In this document: positions 42,030 through 52,191 of the stretch, one piece after another
Layout of the letters: every line of letters starts with the position of its first letter
Position numbering within the stretch: position 1 is the stretch's first letter
NCBI RefSeq assembly: GCF_023634645.1
Contig: NZ_JAMKMR010000003.1
Coordinates: forward strand, 62,001-126,000
Length of the DNA: 64,000 bases
Direction: 5' to 3'
Source of the DNA: Vibrio sinus
GTDB lineage: Bacteria; Pseudomonadota; Gammaproteobacteria; Enterobacterales; Vibrionaceae
Notes under the pieces: model-generated
What the model was told of the DNA's origin: nothing
The model's input: the letters and a program-made list of their open reading frames with translations, nothing else
Database searches by the model: none
Translations under genes and position numbers: made by a program

Positions 42030-43445
42030 ATGACTTCTTCAATTAAACATAAACTGGTTCTATCTTGGGCGGTATTGTTACTGCCTGCGGTGATTTCTAT
42101 AGGATTGATTCTATACACTACCGTGCATGCTATTGTGAGAGATGTGGATAACGCACGCTTAAGGTCTCTCTATGCCGCGCTAGAGCAAGTGATACGCATT
42201 AACCCAAACTCTGGTGGTGATCTCAATGGACGATATAGTGAACGTTCTCTAAAAGCGTCCAAGCAAGCGACATACTTGCAATTGGAGTCAGTCAGTTCGA
42301 GCAAAAAATTTAGTTACGTTATTATCGATTACAATACCCATCAAGTTTGGCAGTCTCAGCATGCACCTCCTATTAGCAAGGTTGAAAAGCTATCGACTGG
42401 GTTTGCCAATTTTAAAACTGATGACAATAAATGGCATGGCATCACCATGTTTTTTCGATTCAAAGGAGAGAAGAAACCTGCGCGGTTTTGGTTTGGTGAA
42501 GATAAACATGTACGAAAAGCGCTGCGCAATAAAATGCTTGTTTCAGTGGTCATACCCTGTTTTATCGCGCTTATTCTTGTGCTTTTATTTGTGTGCTTTG
42601 TGACTAAGTTTATAACCAATCAGCTTCATCGCTTAGAGCAAGATATCAAAGAGACCAGCGGTGAGAATTTGTCTTCACTTAGGGCTCAAGATCATCCAGC
42701 AGAACTGTCGAGTTTGATCGCAAATATCAACGGAGTTTTTGGTCAGGTGCAAAGCCTTTGGCAGAAAGATAAAGCAGTGTCGCAAGATATTGTGCATGAG
42801 CTAAAAACACCGATATCGATTTTGAAAATCTATGTTCAACAAGCGCTGTCTTCTAATGGTGCCAGTTTAAATGAGTTGATTAAAATTGAACGTGTAGTAT
42901 CGCGCTCTGAGAGAATGATTGAGCAAATATCAATACTACATAAGTTGTCGAAAAGCGCAGAGATTAAATCCGAGCAGCTGTATCAGCAATGTGATTTAAA
43001 AACTACCGTGGTTAATGTGATTGAAGAATTGTTACCTGTGGCATTGCAGAATGAGCAAGACGTTTCTTTAGACGCAGAAGGTGAGCATTATATAGTGATG
43101 GGAGATGAAATTCTTATTTTCTGCTTGTTTAAGAACTTAATTGACAATTGCATTCGTTATTCTGGATTGAACTCAAAGATTAAGATTCAATTAATAAAAG
43201 AGCAGCAAGGGATAAAAGCGGTGATCTCTGATAATGGGAAAGGTATGTCAGACGAAGATTTAGTGTGTGTCTTTGATCGATTTTACCGCAGCAAAGCCAG
43301 TCAGATGATGCATTCGGGGGCGGGGCTAGGTATGAATATTGCCAAAACTATCACAGAAGCGCATTTAGGTGAAATATCTGTCCAGCATCAACAAGTGGGC
43401 ACAGGAGTTAAATTTACGGTATTTTTACCTTATTCTCAATCGTAA
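42030..43445 (+). CDS. Sensor histidine kinase of the adjacent regulator
   Basis: A 471-residue inner-membrane kinase with two membrane segments (about 8-30 and 170-195) flanking a periplasmic sensor. A HAMP-like linker follows, then the H-box DIVHELKTPISILK and ATPase boxes N (NLIDNCIRYSG), G1 (VISDNGKGMS) and G2 (GAGLGMNIAKTI). All catalytic motifs are present. It forms an operon with the response regulator. The large secreted protein 238 bp downstream is a candidate target. Confidence 0.92.
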   Translation: MTSSIKHKLVLSWAVLLLPAVISIGLILYTTVHAIVRDVDNARLRSLYAALEQVIRINPNSGGDLNGRYSERSLKASKQATYLQLESVSSSKKFSYVIIDYNTHQVWQSQHAPPISKVEKLSTGFANFKTDDNKWHGITMFFRFKGEKKPARFWFGEDKHVRKALRNKMLVSVVIPCFIALILVLLFVCFVTKFITNQLHRLEQDIKETSGENLSSLRAQDHPAELSSLIANINGVFGQVQSLWQKDKAVSQDIVHELKTPISILKIYVQQALSSNGASLNELIKIERVVSRSERMIEQISILHKLSKSAEIKSEQLYQQCDLKTTVVNVIEELLPVALQNEQDVSLDAEGEHYIVMGDEILIFCLFKNLIDNCIRYSGLNSKIKIQLIKEQQGIKAVISDNGKGMSDEDLVCVFDRFYRSKASQMMHSGAGLGMNIAKTITEAHLGEISVQHQQVGTGVKFTVFLPYSQS

Positions 43446-43683
43446 TTGTCACTTCATTAAATTTTTAATGATCTCAAGTATATTAGTTTAATATTAAATG
43501 AACTAACCAGAACAGTTTTAATAACAATTTATTCTCAATATTCGGATTGCTTATTTATATAAGCTTTTCACGTATTTTTATAATAATTTTAAAGGTGAGT
43601 TAATAACGCGTATGGATAAGGTATGCGTAAAAAGCACGTGTAATTATAAATAACAATATTCTTGCAAATAAAGGAAACGCTCA

Positions 43684-46242
43684 ATGCGAATAAAGTTAAT
43701 ATCCCTATCGATTGCTTCGTTAGTCGGGCTTACTTCATATGGGGCCTATGCAAATACAACGGAATCTTTACACTTTGTGAAGACACCTAGCTGTGATAGT
43801 AGCCAATATTATTGCACCTACCAAGCTAAGGTATCAGACATATCACCACTATCAGGTTATAAGGTCTCACTTGATGACTCTACAACCCAGACCTTGTCTG
43901 ACCAAGGGCTATATTCTAATGGTGTGTGGACGAATTCGGATATGGTCGCTATCAGTGTACTGCCAAAGGCGGGTACGACGGCGAAAAGTTGGCCAGATTT
44001 GGATCTAAAAGTACAGTTTTCCCAAGGTGATGATCCTGACCCAGGCCCAGGTCCCACACCGCCACCCAAACCTTCTAGTGACAGCACGTACTTCACTTTG
44101 GATTTGCCTCAACTACCTAAGGATTCGGATTCCAAAGTCATTATCGTTCCAAAGGATGAAAATGGTGCAACCATAAAAGATGGCGCGGGCAATCCAATTG
44201 TCTTCAGCGCCACCCAGTCGAATCAGCAAGCCAGCTACTACATGTGTGCAGACTGGAATGCGAAAACGATAAGATTGCAGAACTCTTCTGAAGGGTGTGG
44301 CGCACTCACTTGGTTTAGCGCTATTAGCGCTAAACCAACCAATGTAAGTGTTCGTTTACTCTCGACGCAATCTGATGCCCAGCAAACAACGGTTGCCTTG
44401 TACGGAGAAGATCAGGGCGAGTTTGGTATAACGCTAGAAGTCGAGCCAATGGGCTCACAAGCCAACATTCAGCTTACGGCGAAGGATGATTCTTCAGACG
44501 GAGCGTTGAAAGACATCGCGTTCTACAATTTGCAGTATACGGATAAAGCATCCAATGCGTCGTTGGACTTTCCAGTCAGCTTTACGTTAAATCCTGAGCA
44601 TATGTTAAATATCTCTGTGCCAAATAGTAACGAGGGCCAGTACAAGTTAACACAGGGTGTCGCCGTGACAGGATTTAGGGATGCTACAATTAATGACGAT
44701 GTTATTAATGACTCTCACCTTGAACCTCGTACCATTACTTTTAAAAAGCACGTTGTGCCGCCTCAGGTAAATATCCAACATGGTTGGCCTGAGAACCGTA
44801 TTGCGATGGGATCGGTGACAGACTTCAGCAATAACAAAACACTGGCTGAACGGACAAATGTCGATGCCATATTTAAATACGCGGACAACGATGGCGCTGG
44901 TGATCGTGGCATCGATCCTAAAACGGTATGGGTTCCGAGCAAAGTCGCGAATACCGCGACGGCTAAAACCGTGGCGTTAGCTCAGCAGTTGTCGCCAATC
45001 TATAATCACCCAGTTGTTCCTGTGTTAGTGGAATACACGGCTCAGTCTTCCGGTGGCTCTGATACGGGTAAAGATGACCTACTCAATGATCAAGACTTAA
45101 AGTTCCACTATGAGAACTTGTTGCTGATGGCTCGATACCTGCAAAACCACCCAGATCCTAAATTCAAACAAACATACGGCACGCTTGTGTTAAACCCTGA
45201 CTTTCTAGGAGAAGTGTTTAAAGACCGAGGCTATGTAGGTATTCAGCCGCATGTTGCGGAGCAGCTAAAAGCCGCCATTGATGAGCTTCACAAGGCAAAA
45301 ATGATTACTGATGCGGAATATCAGCAATACAGCAAGATCCCACAAGGCCTAGCGAGCTCTTCAGCCGATACCTTAACGGGTTTTGTACAATCCACCAACT
45401 GGCTGGTGAATACTGTCGCGCCTAGCGTTCCGTTTGGTTGGAGCCTGAATATTTGGGCTGGTGATACATCAGGACACGGCTGGGTGCATGATGCTTATAA
45501 TGACCCGTCTTCGGTGATGCGCCACGTTGATAACTCAAGCAGTAGTCAATGCAATTTGTCTCAAAAAGGTGTGAACTACAACTGTGGTGAAGTGCCGTTC
45601 CTGCGCTCTGTTGGTGCTTACGGCAATGCTAACGCGAAGTTTAATCCGACCTTTATCGCCTTTGATAAATACGAACGTGATACTTTGCTCAGCAATGGTC
45701 CACTTAACCCATACTTATACAATGCCAATGATTGGTCTGTCTATGTCCAATATGTTGGTGCGGTAAGTCATAAGCTGAAAGATGTACCGGTCATGATGTT
45801 CCAAATTCCGGGCGGGCACATGATTGGCAAACATAACCAAGACGCAGCATATCCTGTACCACTAGATGGCGCGACTGCTGTGGATTATATCTTAGGTAAT
45901 CCAGCACTGGCGAATCATACGACGAAAGATGGCATTGACTTGGGCGTACCATACCAGAAGGGCTTAAGTAGTAAACTGCCAGCAGCCTATCACTTCCCTG
46001 ATGCTAACGCGACTTATATCGATTACCTATCGGCTATGCCGAAAGTGGCTTCTGCAGACAATTATTCAGCCACTAAAAAAGGCTACTATGACTGGGGACA
46101 GAATCATATCAACGATCTTCGTCGTGCCAATGTGTTCTCTATCTTATGGGGTGGTGGTAGCACCATGAGCATGGCGGGCCCAGGTTCCAATGATGATGGT
46201 GGCTATCTAAACGATTTGGTTGGTAAGTATAAGACACAATAA
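43684..46242 (+). CDS. Large secreted protein of unknown function
   Basis: An 852-residue exported protein, Sec signal 1-23 (AYA). An N-terminal small domain (about 25-110, with CDSSQYYC) precedes a Pro/Gly/Asp linker (about 115-132, DPDPGPGPTPPPKP), then a beta-rich region (about 135-360) and a long C-terminal domain (about 360-852). The last has blocks such as NIWAGDTSGHGWVHDAYNDP and IPGGHMIGKHNQDAAYP that look catalytic or metal-binding. The linker and small N-domain recall carbohydrate-active enzymes with binding modules, but no glycoside hydrolase family could be named. It is preceded by a two-component system and ends at a strong terminator. Confidence 0.65.
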   Translation: MRIKLISLSIASLVGLTSYGAYANTTESLHFVKTPSCDSSQYYCTYQAKVSDISPLSGYKVSLDDSTTQTLSDQGLYSNGVWTNSDMVAISVLPKAGTTAKSWPDLDLKVQFSQGDDPDPGPGPTPPPKPSSDSTYFTLDLPQLPKDSDSKVIIVPKDENGATIKDGAGNPIVFSATQSNQQASYYMCADWNAKTIRLQNSSEGCGALTWFSAISAKPTNVSVRLLSTQSDAQQTTVALYGEDQGEFGITLEVEPMGSQANIQLTAKDDSSDGALKDIAFYNLQYTDKASNASLDFPVSFTLNPEHMLNISVPNSNEGQYKLTQGVAVTGFRDATINDDVINDSHLEPRTITFKKHVVPPQVNIQHGWPENRIAMGSVTDFSNNKTLAERTNVDAIFKYADNDGAGDRGIDPKTVWVPSKVANTATAKTVALAQQLSPIYNHPVVPVLVEYTAQSSGGSDTGKDDLLNDQDLKFHYENLLLMARYLQNHPDPKFKQTYGTLVLNPDFLGEVFKDRGYVGIQPHVAEQLKAAIDELHKAKMITDAEYQQYSKIPQGLASSSADTLTGFVQSTNWLVNTVAPSVPFGWSLNIWAGDTSGHGWVHDAYNDPSSVMRHVDNSSSSQCNLSQKGVNYNCGEVPFLRSVGAYGNANAKFNPTFIAFDKYERDTLLSNGPLNPYLYNANDWSVYVQYVGAVSHKLKDVPVMMFQIPGGHMIGKHNQDAAYPVPLDGATAVDYILGNPALANHTTKDGIDLGVPYQKGLSSKLPAAYHFPDANATYIDYLSAMPKVASADNYSATKKGYYDWGQNHINDLRRANVFSILWGGGSTMSMAGPGSNDDGGYLNDLVGKYKTQ

Positions 46243-46286
46243 GATTTAGCCTCAAAAGGTCAACACGCCCTATTACATTTTAGCTA

Positions 46287-46315
46287 AGCCGAGTTAGTGG
46301 ATACTCGGCTTTTTT
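46287..46315 (+). terminator. Rho-independent terminator
   Basis: 7-bp perfect stem (46288-46294 and 46303-46309) followed by six T, 45 bp after the stop of the large secreted protein. The remaining spacer to 46605 has no gene I can support. Confidence 0.9.
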
Positions 46316-46605
46316 AGTTATATCGAGGCGTGTAGATAAAGTTGGTTCAACTCCGTGCGGTGCAATAATTACTTGAGTTAATTACAAAGAAATGAGAGAG
46401 GAATGGGATAAATGTAAGCTGGAAAGATGTGCACATTTACAGCCCCAAAGCGATTTTATACATTGGCGCTCGGTTGGGCTTAAAAGTGTTATCACTCAGA
46501 TAATGCTCCCAATTTCATCTTGCTTTCAACATACGTAAAACGGTGTATCTAAATCGTTTTTCGATTCTTTTCGTTAAAGAAATCTACTTGTCAGGTGTCA
46601 TCATA

Positions 46606-47400
46606 GTGAATGATTTGATTATTGTTGCTGGAGTTGGTTTTTTGTCCGGCATTACCACAGTTGTTTTTGGTTTTGGTGGCGGGTTTATTGCGGTGCCTTT
46701 CGTTTACCATTTTATATTGTATACCGCTAATCTATCTCCAACGGAATCAATGATTATTGCCGTAGCGACATCCACTGCGGTGATGATCGTGAACACGGGG
46801 TATGCTTCCTATAAAAGTCATCACGGTCAATTGATAAAGAAAGAAATTATTTTCCCGCTGGTGATCTTTATTGGCTTAGGGGCGATATTTGGCGCTTATA
46901 CATCAACGCTTCTTCATGGCGATAAACTAAGGTATGTATTTTTCGCTTATATTTTGTTCACTATCATTGATTGTGTATTTAGGCCTGGTTTTATCACAGA
47001 AGCAACAGATGCCAAGAAACTGAAAGTGAAGGAGTCTGCGACACTGGGCCCAATCATTGACTACATCGCAGCCATGTTAGGCGTGGGTGGAAGTGTTATG
47101 ACGGTACCTTTATTAAGGCGCAAAGGATACGACATGAATGTGTGTGTCAGTTCTGCCAACCCGCTAGCCATGCCTGTGGCCATTGTCGGCACTATCATGT
47201 ATGCCATTTTGGGCCACAGTCAGTCTTTTGGTGCTGACTATGTAGGTTATGTAAACATCCACATATTTTTAGCTTTAACGGTGTTCGGGTTTCTAGGAAT
47301 TGTTGCATCCAAGAAATATTTGCCAAAAATAAAAGATTCAGTGCACGCCAAAGCCTATATTTGTCTGCTGTCCATCGTTTTGATTTCTATGATGGTATGA
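46606..47400 (+). CDS. TauE/SafE-family sulfite/anion exporter-like membrane protein
   Basis: A 264-residue polytopic inner-membrane protein with about 8 segments in two repeats (GFLSGITTVVFGFGGGFIAVPF; ...AAMLGVGGSVMTVPLL), the TauE/SafE signature of Gly-rich half-repeats. Family members export sulfite, sulfoacetate or related anions. The GTG at 46606 is preferred, because the codons from 46543 lack a ribosome-binding site and CAGGTG lies about 9 nt upstream. Substrate not readable; no sulfur genes adjacent. Confidence 0.8.
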   Translation: MNDLIIVAGVGFLSGITTVVFGFGGGFIAVPFVYHFILYTANLSPTESMIIAVATSTAVMIVNTGYASYKSHHGQLIKKEIIFPLVIFIGLGAIFGAYTSTLLHGDKLRYVFFAYILFTIIDCVFRPGFITEATDAKKLKVKESATLGPIIDYIAAMLGVGGSVMTVPLLRRKGYDMNVCVSSANPLAMPVAIVGTIMYAILGHSQSFGADYVGYVNIHIFLALTVFGFLGIVASKKYLPKIKDSVHAKAYICLLSIVLISMMV

Positions 47401-47480
47401 GGATAGATTCATGAAATTATTACCCTTATTTTGACGAGCTAATTGATATCCCGCAGCACGCTTAGCGGATCTCGATGAAT

Positions 47481-47507
47481 AAAAAAGAAGGCGAACGGGT
47501 CGCCTTC
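47481..47507 (-). terminator. Terminator of the aldehyde dehydrogenase gene
   Basis: 8-bp perfect arms (GAAGGCGA at 47487-47494 and TCGCCTTC at 47500-47507), followed on the minus strand by six T (plus A-run 47481-47486). It lies 23 bp past the gene. Confidence 0.92.
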
Positions 47508-47529
47508 ATAATCGGTTGAAACCTTACTC

Positions 47530-49050
47530 TTAGAAGAACCCAAGTGGGTTGGTGTCGTAGCTAATCAGTAGGTTTTTGGTATTTTGGTAGTGATCTAGCA
47601 TCATTTTGTGAGTTTCTCGACCGATGCCAGACTTTTTGTAGCCGCCGAATGCGGCGTGGGCTGGGTAGGTGTGGTAGCAATTGACCCAAACGCGTCCTGC
47701 TTCGATGTTTCGTCCCATACGATAAGCTAAGTTGCTGTCTCGGGTCCACACTCCCGCACCCAAGCCATATTCCGTATCGTTAGCAATGGCCAAGGCCTCT
47801 GCTTCATCTTTAAATGTGGTAATTGCAATGACAGGGCCGAAGATCTCTTCTTGGAAGACTCGCATTCTGTTATGGCCTTTTAACATCGTAGGTTGGATAT
47901 AATATCCGTCATTCAAATCTCCAGACATTGATTCGACGTCGCCGCCCAGCAGTAGTTCAGCGCCTTCATTTTTGCCGATTTGGATGTAGCTGAGAATTTT
48001 GTCGTACTGCTCGTTGGACACTTGTGCGCCGACTTGCGTGTCTGTGTCCAGTGGGTTGCCTTGCTTGATCGTGTTAGCGCGAGCAATCACTTTTTCAATG
48101 AATTTGTCGTAGACGGACTCTTGAATCAATACTCTTGAAGGGCAGGTACAGACTTCGCCTTGGTTGAAAAATGCCAATAGAATGCCTTCAATGCATTTAT
48201 CAAGGTATGAATCTTCGTGATCAAAGATGTCTTCAAAATAAATGTTAGGCGATTTGCCGCCAAGCTCGACTGTTGAAGGGATCATATTTTCAGCCGCGCA
48301 TTTTAGGATATGTTGGCCTACTTCAGTTGAACCAGTAAATGCTAGCTTGGCGATGCGTGTGCTTGTTGCGAGCGCCTGGCCTGCTTCACTGCCGTAACCA
48401 TTGACAATGTTGATGACACCAGGAGGAATAAGGTCTTCAATGATCTCCATTAAGACTAAAATCGAGGTAGGCGTTTGTTCTGCTGGTTTCAACACCACGC
48501 AGCAGCCTGCCGCTAATGCAGGAGCCAGTTTCCATGCCGCCATTAAGATTGGGAAATTCCATGGAATGATTTGGCCGACGACCCCAACAGGTTCAGGAAA
48601 ATGATAGCTCGCTGTATTTTTGTCTAATTCGGCCGATGTTCCTTCTTGTGCTCGAATACAACCTGCAAAGTAACGGAAATGATCAATCGCTAAAGGGATG
48701 TCCGCTGCCATGGTTTCACGTATTGGTTTTCCATTTTCCCACGTTTCTGTCAGTGCTAGACGCTCTACGTTCTCTTCAAGGCGATCCGCGATCCTTAACA
48801 ATAGCGTTGAGCGATCAATGACACTGGTGGTCGCCCATTTATCACGTGCTGTGTGCGCGGCATCCAGTGCTAAGTCAATATCACGTTGTGTTGAACGTGG
48901 CACTTGGCAGAAGGATTTGCCGTTCACCGGTGAGATGTTGTCGAAATATTCTCCATTGACAGGTGCAAGCCACTGACCACCAATAAAGTTGTTGTATCGT
49001 TCCTTAAAGGAAAATGCCGAGTCACTGGTGTTAGGTTGAGCGTAAATCAT
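47530..49050 (-). CDS. Aldehyde dehydrogenase (ExaC/AldA-type, NAD+)
   Basis: A 506-residue cytosolic enzyme oxidising an aldehyde to an acid. The Rossmann NAD-binding core has FTGSTEVG, the catalytic Glu lies in VELGGKSPN, and the catalytic Cys in [13 protein letters not shown]. The closing [22 protein letters not shown] is as in ExaC-type dehydrogenases. Length is normal for the family. Its strand neighbour upstream is a betaine-type binding protein, so a role in choline/betaine or acetaldehyde metabolism is possible, not shown. Confidence 0.93.
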   Translation of the reverse strand: MIYAQPNTSDSAFSFKERYNNFIGGQWLAPVNGEYFDNISPVNGKSFCQVPRSTQRDIDLALDAAHTARDKWATTSVIDRSTLLLRIADRLEENVERLALTETWENGKPIRETMAADIPLAIDHFRYFAGCIRAQEGTSAELDKNTASYHFPEPVGVVGQIIPWNFPILMAAWKLAPALAAGCCVVLKPAEQTPTSILVLMEIIEDLIPPGVINIVNGYGSEAGQALATSTRIAKLAFTGSTEVGQHILKCAAENMIPSTVELGGKSPNIYFEDIFDHEDSYLDKCIEGILLAFFNQGEVCTCPSRVLIQESVYDKFIEKVIARANTIKQGNPLDTDTQVGAQVSNEQYDKILSYIQIGKNEGAELLLGGDVESMSGDLNDGYYIQPTMLKGHNRMRVFQEEIFGPVIAITTFKDEAEALAIANDTEYGLGAGVWTRDSNLAYRMGRNIEAGRVWVNCYHTYPAHAAFGGYKKSGIGRETHKMMLDHYQNTKNLLISYDTNPLGFF

Positions 49051-49223
49051 GGTATGTCCTTAAATTCGTGCGTTAAAATTAGTATGAAACTGGCTAAGGT
49101 ATATAGGCAAAAAGCAACCACGAGAATACCGCCCCACATTATAGGCATCAAGGTTTATATTGGGCATAACATCTCAGAAATTGAAGAAAAAACTTATGTA
49201 AGTTCAGTGGGTTAGTAATAGGT

Positions 49224-50156
49224 TTATTGACAAGATTTATGTGATAGCCAAGTATTTATATTCGCTTGGTTTTGCTCAAGCCAAGCGCTTGCCGCATCGG
49301 CTAAAGAAAGGTTTTGATCGTCTACTAACATAGACGCTAAAGCGATTTGATGATTGTCTAGCGAGAATGAGCGTATAATATCAGCGGCACATTGGGATTT
49401 ATCCGTTAAACGGTTTGAGATTGCCGTCTTTAGCCACCCTCCCACAGGGTTACCACAATCCCATTTAAACTTTGGGTTTACTCCCCATGATGGGTTGTCT
49501 TCGCATTTTTTGTCGTAAGCAGGGAATTCAACAAATTTACCTTTATATTTTGCTTCGACCCAATTTGGCGACCAATTGAAAATAAGAAGCGGACGATTTT
49601 CGGCTATGTATTGGCGAATTTTTTGGTTGATCTCGTCTCCACCTTTGAGCTGAACAACGTCAAACTCAAGCCCTAATGCTCTTATACGCGCACCATCAGG
49701 CTTCTCCCATGGGCCGGTATAATAAATGCCGCGTTGTTTTCCCTCGGCAAATACTTTGGGGCAACGCTTGAGTGCTGTCCAATCAGGCAGGCCTTCACAC
49801 ATCTGCTCAACATATTCGGGGTACCACCACTCTTCTCTGGTTTTAGCAAGGTGGGTCGCACCTTCCTGGACATGACCAGAGTGAATCAACTGAAGAAAAC
49901 TCGTTGCCATGGTGCCTTCCCATACCTCGATTTGCACGTCTCCCTGACCGTGAGCAAGCTTGTACCATTGAGACGTGGCATCGGTATGCACATATTCAAT
50001 CTCAATGTTTTTCTGCATAAGAAGCTCGCCTAAAACGCGGGTTAGCACTTGCTGGCTGCTCCAATCTAAGGAAAGTAGCTTCACAGGCTCATTACTAAGT
50101 GCGATTGGGCTGTTGGCTAAAAGCATACTGGTAATAATACATGCGGATAACTTCAT
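49224..50156 (-). CDS. ABC-type quaternary amine (betaine) binding protein
   Basis: A 310-residue exported protein, Sec signal to about residue 21 (ALS), then an OpuAC-type periplasmic-binding domain. Aromatic residues (LLSLDWSSQQVLTRVL; IYYTGPWEK; PLLIFNWSPNWVEAKYKGKFVEFPAYDK) resemble glycine-betaine/proline-betaine binding proteins. No permease or ATPase gene is adjacent. It is in the same direction as the aldehyde dehydrogenase, 173 bp upstream of it. Confidence 0.85.
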   Translation of the reverse strand: MKLSACIITSMLLANSPIALSNEPVKLLSLDWSSQQVLTRVLGELLMQKNIEIEYVHTDATSQWYKLAHGQGDVQIEVWEGTMATSFLQLIHSGHVQEGATHLAKTREEWWYPEYVEQMCEGLPDWTALKRCPKVFAEGKQRGIYYTGPWEKPDGARIRALGLEFDVVQLKGGDEINQKIRQYIAENRPLLIFNWSPNWVEAKYKGKFVEFPAYDKKCEDNPSWGVNPKFKWDCGNPVGGWLKTAISNRLTDKSQCAADIIRSFSLDNHQIALASMLVDDQNLSLADAASAWLEQNQANINTWLSHKSCQ

Positions 50157-50255
50157 ACAGATCTAGTTACGGTGAAATTCAGTCTTACACTAAAGCTAGA
50201 AGATCAAACCGAAATAGCAACGTTTGGCGCTGGCGACTAACCTTAGGTGAATTGC

Positions 50256-51257
50256 CTAAAACGAGTAGGATACATCTAGTGTCATCAGAGATTCGCTGGC
50301 ACTGTAAAACTCGATATTAGAGTTGGTTCTTTTGTAACCGACAAGCGTGTTGACCTTCACATGTTTTACGTCTAGTGGATGTTTCCATGAGAAGAATAAC
50401 CATGTGTTGTAGAGGTTGTCTTTCTGGGTTTGGTTAAACACGGGGTTAACGGCATCGTACTTACGATGGCCAAGTACACCTATAAGACCAAAATCATAGT
50501 CTTTGTCTGAGTATCCAGCGATCATTCGGCCTCGGTATTCGTTAGAACTCATCGCATCGCCTTTCGCGATAGTGAGTGTGTCTGAAACCTCGGTCATAAT
50601 ATAGGTGTTTTTCCAAAATAGAGGCAGGGCAAATTCAACAGCACCATGGTGATAGTCGGCATTTCGGTTTAGTGAATCACGCTGAGACTGGAGCAGGTTT
50701 TGACTGTTTCCGCTGTTTTCCGTATCGAGTTTACGGGTACCAAATCGATATTTTAGTGACAAGGGTAATCCGTCGATGTTATCAAGCTGTACCTTGATTG
50801 CTTGCTCTTTTTCATCGGTTTTCTGTCTTGCTTGATTGGTTACAAATGGATCGGCCCAGGTTTGCTTTTGTGTTAGGCCTAGGTTCGGGACATAGGCAAG
50901 GGTTAAGACGGTGCTGTTGGAAAATTCACCTCGCCACCCTAGTTGAAAATCGTAGTTTTCTATTTCCATGTCACTAGGCATAAAGCCGATAAATGTCTGA
51001 TTGGTTAAGTTAGAGCCAGTATACGTCACCGCGCCGTAAAAGTAGGGCTCAACATCATTGGTTCGTTTTCCTTTGGAGGTTAAGCTTGGCGTGATCGCAT
51101 TGTCTGAATCGGTATTAAATTGAGACTGTTGATTTTGATTCATTGCACCAATACCGACGATGCCTTTGAATCCTGACTGTTCAGCCAACACTGCATGTGC
51201 GAAAGGGCTCAATGTGATCAACGATGCTGCCACAATTTGAAGATAAGATTTTTGCAT
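50256..51257 (-). CDS. DUF2860 outer-membrane barrel protein
   Basis: A 333-residue exported protein, Sec signal to about residue 25 (HAVLA). It consists of alternating amphipathic strands (GIVGIGAMNQNQQSQ, VEPYFYGAVTYTGSN, LTLDVSYSF at the end) that look like a 12-14 strand barrel. This is the DUF2860 family known from Vibrio. It starts 15 bp after the TetR gene and is probably under its control. Function unknown; a porin or channel for the regulator's ligand is a reasonable guess. Confidence 0.85.
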   Translation of the reverse strand: MQKSYLQIVAASLITLSPFAHAVLAEQSGFKGIVGIGAMNQNQQSQFNTDSDNAITPSLTSKGKRTNDVEPYFYGAVTYTGSNLTNQTFIGFMPSDMEIENYDFQLGWRGEFSNSTVLTLAYVPNLGLTQKQTWADPFVTNQARQKTDEKEQAIKVQLDNIDGLPLSLKYRFGTRKLDTENSGNSQNLLQSQRDSLNRNADYHHGAVEFALPLFWKNTYIMTEVSDTLTIAKGDAMSSNEYRGRMIAGYSDKDYDFGLIGVLGHRKYDAVNPVFNQTQKDNLYNTWLFFSWKHPLDVKHVKVNTLVGYKRTNSNIEFYSASESLMTLDVSYSF

Positions 51258-51272
51258 ATCAAATACCTGCTT

Positions 51273-51896
51273 TTACCTATTGGCTGAAAGGCCAGAGAAA
51301 TAAATATCAAACAGTTGCCTGGCTTGTTCAGTCAAAACCTGCGCCTCTGGTGGTTGGACGACATACTTTTCTAATAGACCAACCAGATAACTATGGCAAC
51401 CTAACGCGGCCAACTTTGGTTCAATTCCATGTTTTAGTTCTCCAAGCTGTTGAGCTCCCTCAAATAGGTGGGTGAGTAAATCAAGATCGTCTCGGCAGTC
51501 TTGTTCGTATCGTTCCCAGATAGGCTCAACTTCTTGATTACGCTCTAGCTTTTCGTACATCACTAAAAAGATTTGCCTTAAGTATGTGTCTTGAACAATC
51601 TTAATTAGCAGTTGTTGGCAAAGGTGATTTAGAAGCTCTAGAGGGGTTTTCTCGCTAGACTGGATCTGCTCATCTACAAAGCTTGCTAGCGGTGACATGA
51701 TGTCATCATAGATGGCTTGTAACAGATCGATTTTATTTTTGAAATGCCAATATACTGCCCCCCGAGTCACTTGAGCTGCTTCACCAATTTCGGCTAATGA
51801 ACTTCTAGATACCCCCTTGTCTGAGAAAACGTTTAACCCAGCTAACATGATGTTCTTTCGCGTTTTCTCAGCTTCTTGTTTGGTTTTCTTTGCCAT
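51273..51896 (-). CDS. TetR/AcrR-family repressor
   Basis: A 207-residue repressor, HTH at about 12-58 (RKNIMLAGLNVFSDKGVSRSSLAEIGEAAQVTRGAVYWHFKNK), then an all-helical ligand domain of AcrR/TtgR type. The ATG at 51896 follows AGTAGG; an upstream in-frame ATG at 51911 is possible. It is followed directly by the DUF2860 gene. An 18-bp palindrome of AcrR-operator type lies 69 bp upstream, so autoregulation is likely. The usual RND pump genes are absent. Confidence 0.92.
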   Translation of the reverse strand: MAKKTKQEAEKTRKNIMLAGLNVFSDKGVSRSSLAEIGEAAQVTRGAVYWHFKNKIDLLQAIYDDIMSPLASFVDEQIQSSEKTPLELLNHLCQQLLIKIVQDTYLRQIFLVMYEKLERNQEVEPIWERYEQDCRDDLDLLTHLFEGAQQLGELKHGIEPKLAALGCHSYLVGLLEKYVVQPPEAQVLTEQARQLFDIYFSGLSANR

Positions 51897-51965
51897 GCAT
51901 TGCCTACTCATTTATCGGGAAATTTGGGGAAGGGGTTATTCCTTCGACCTAGTTCGAAATTAATC

Positions 51966-51983
51966 ATACATACATGTATGTAT
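51966..51983. promoter_or_regulatory. 18-bp perfect palindrome, AcrR-type operator
   Basis: ATACATACATGTATGTAT is a perfect 9+9 palindrome. Its core TACATACA-NN-TGTATGTA closely matches the E. coli AcrR operator (TACATACATTTATGAATGTA, from memory). It lies 70 bp upstream of the TetR/AcrR start and is the likely site of autoregulation. Confidence 0.85.
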
Positions 51984-52191
51984 ATTTACAAATAAAAAAG
52001 ATCAATTTATGATCAAATTATGAGGATTTGGTTTGAACTGACATGTGCCCTAGTCGCTTTTTGTCTCGGCTATTCGGTGGGTATCCTATACTTATTGAGC
52101 AAGGAGAGGCGGTTTAATTCGCCATTAGCATGATTGCTTTCGAGAGATAAATGAACATGTTTGATAACCGGAAAAACAAGGGTAGCAACCA

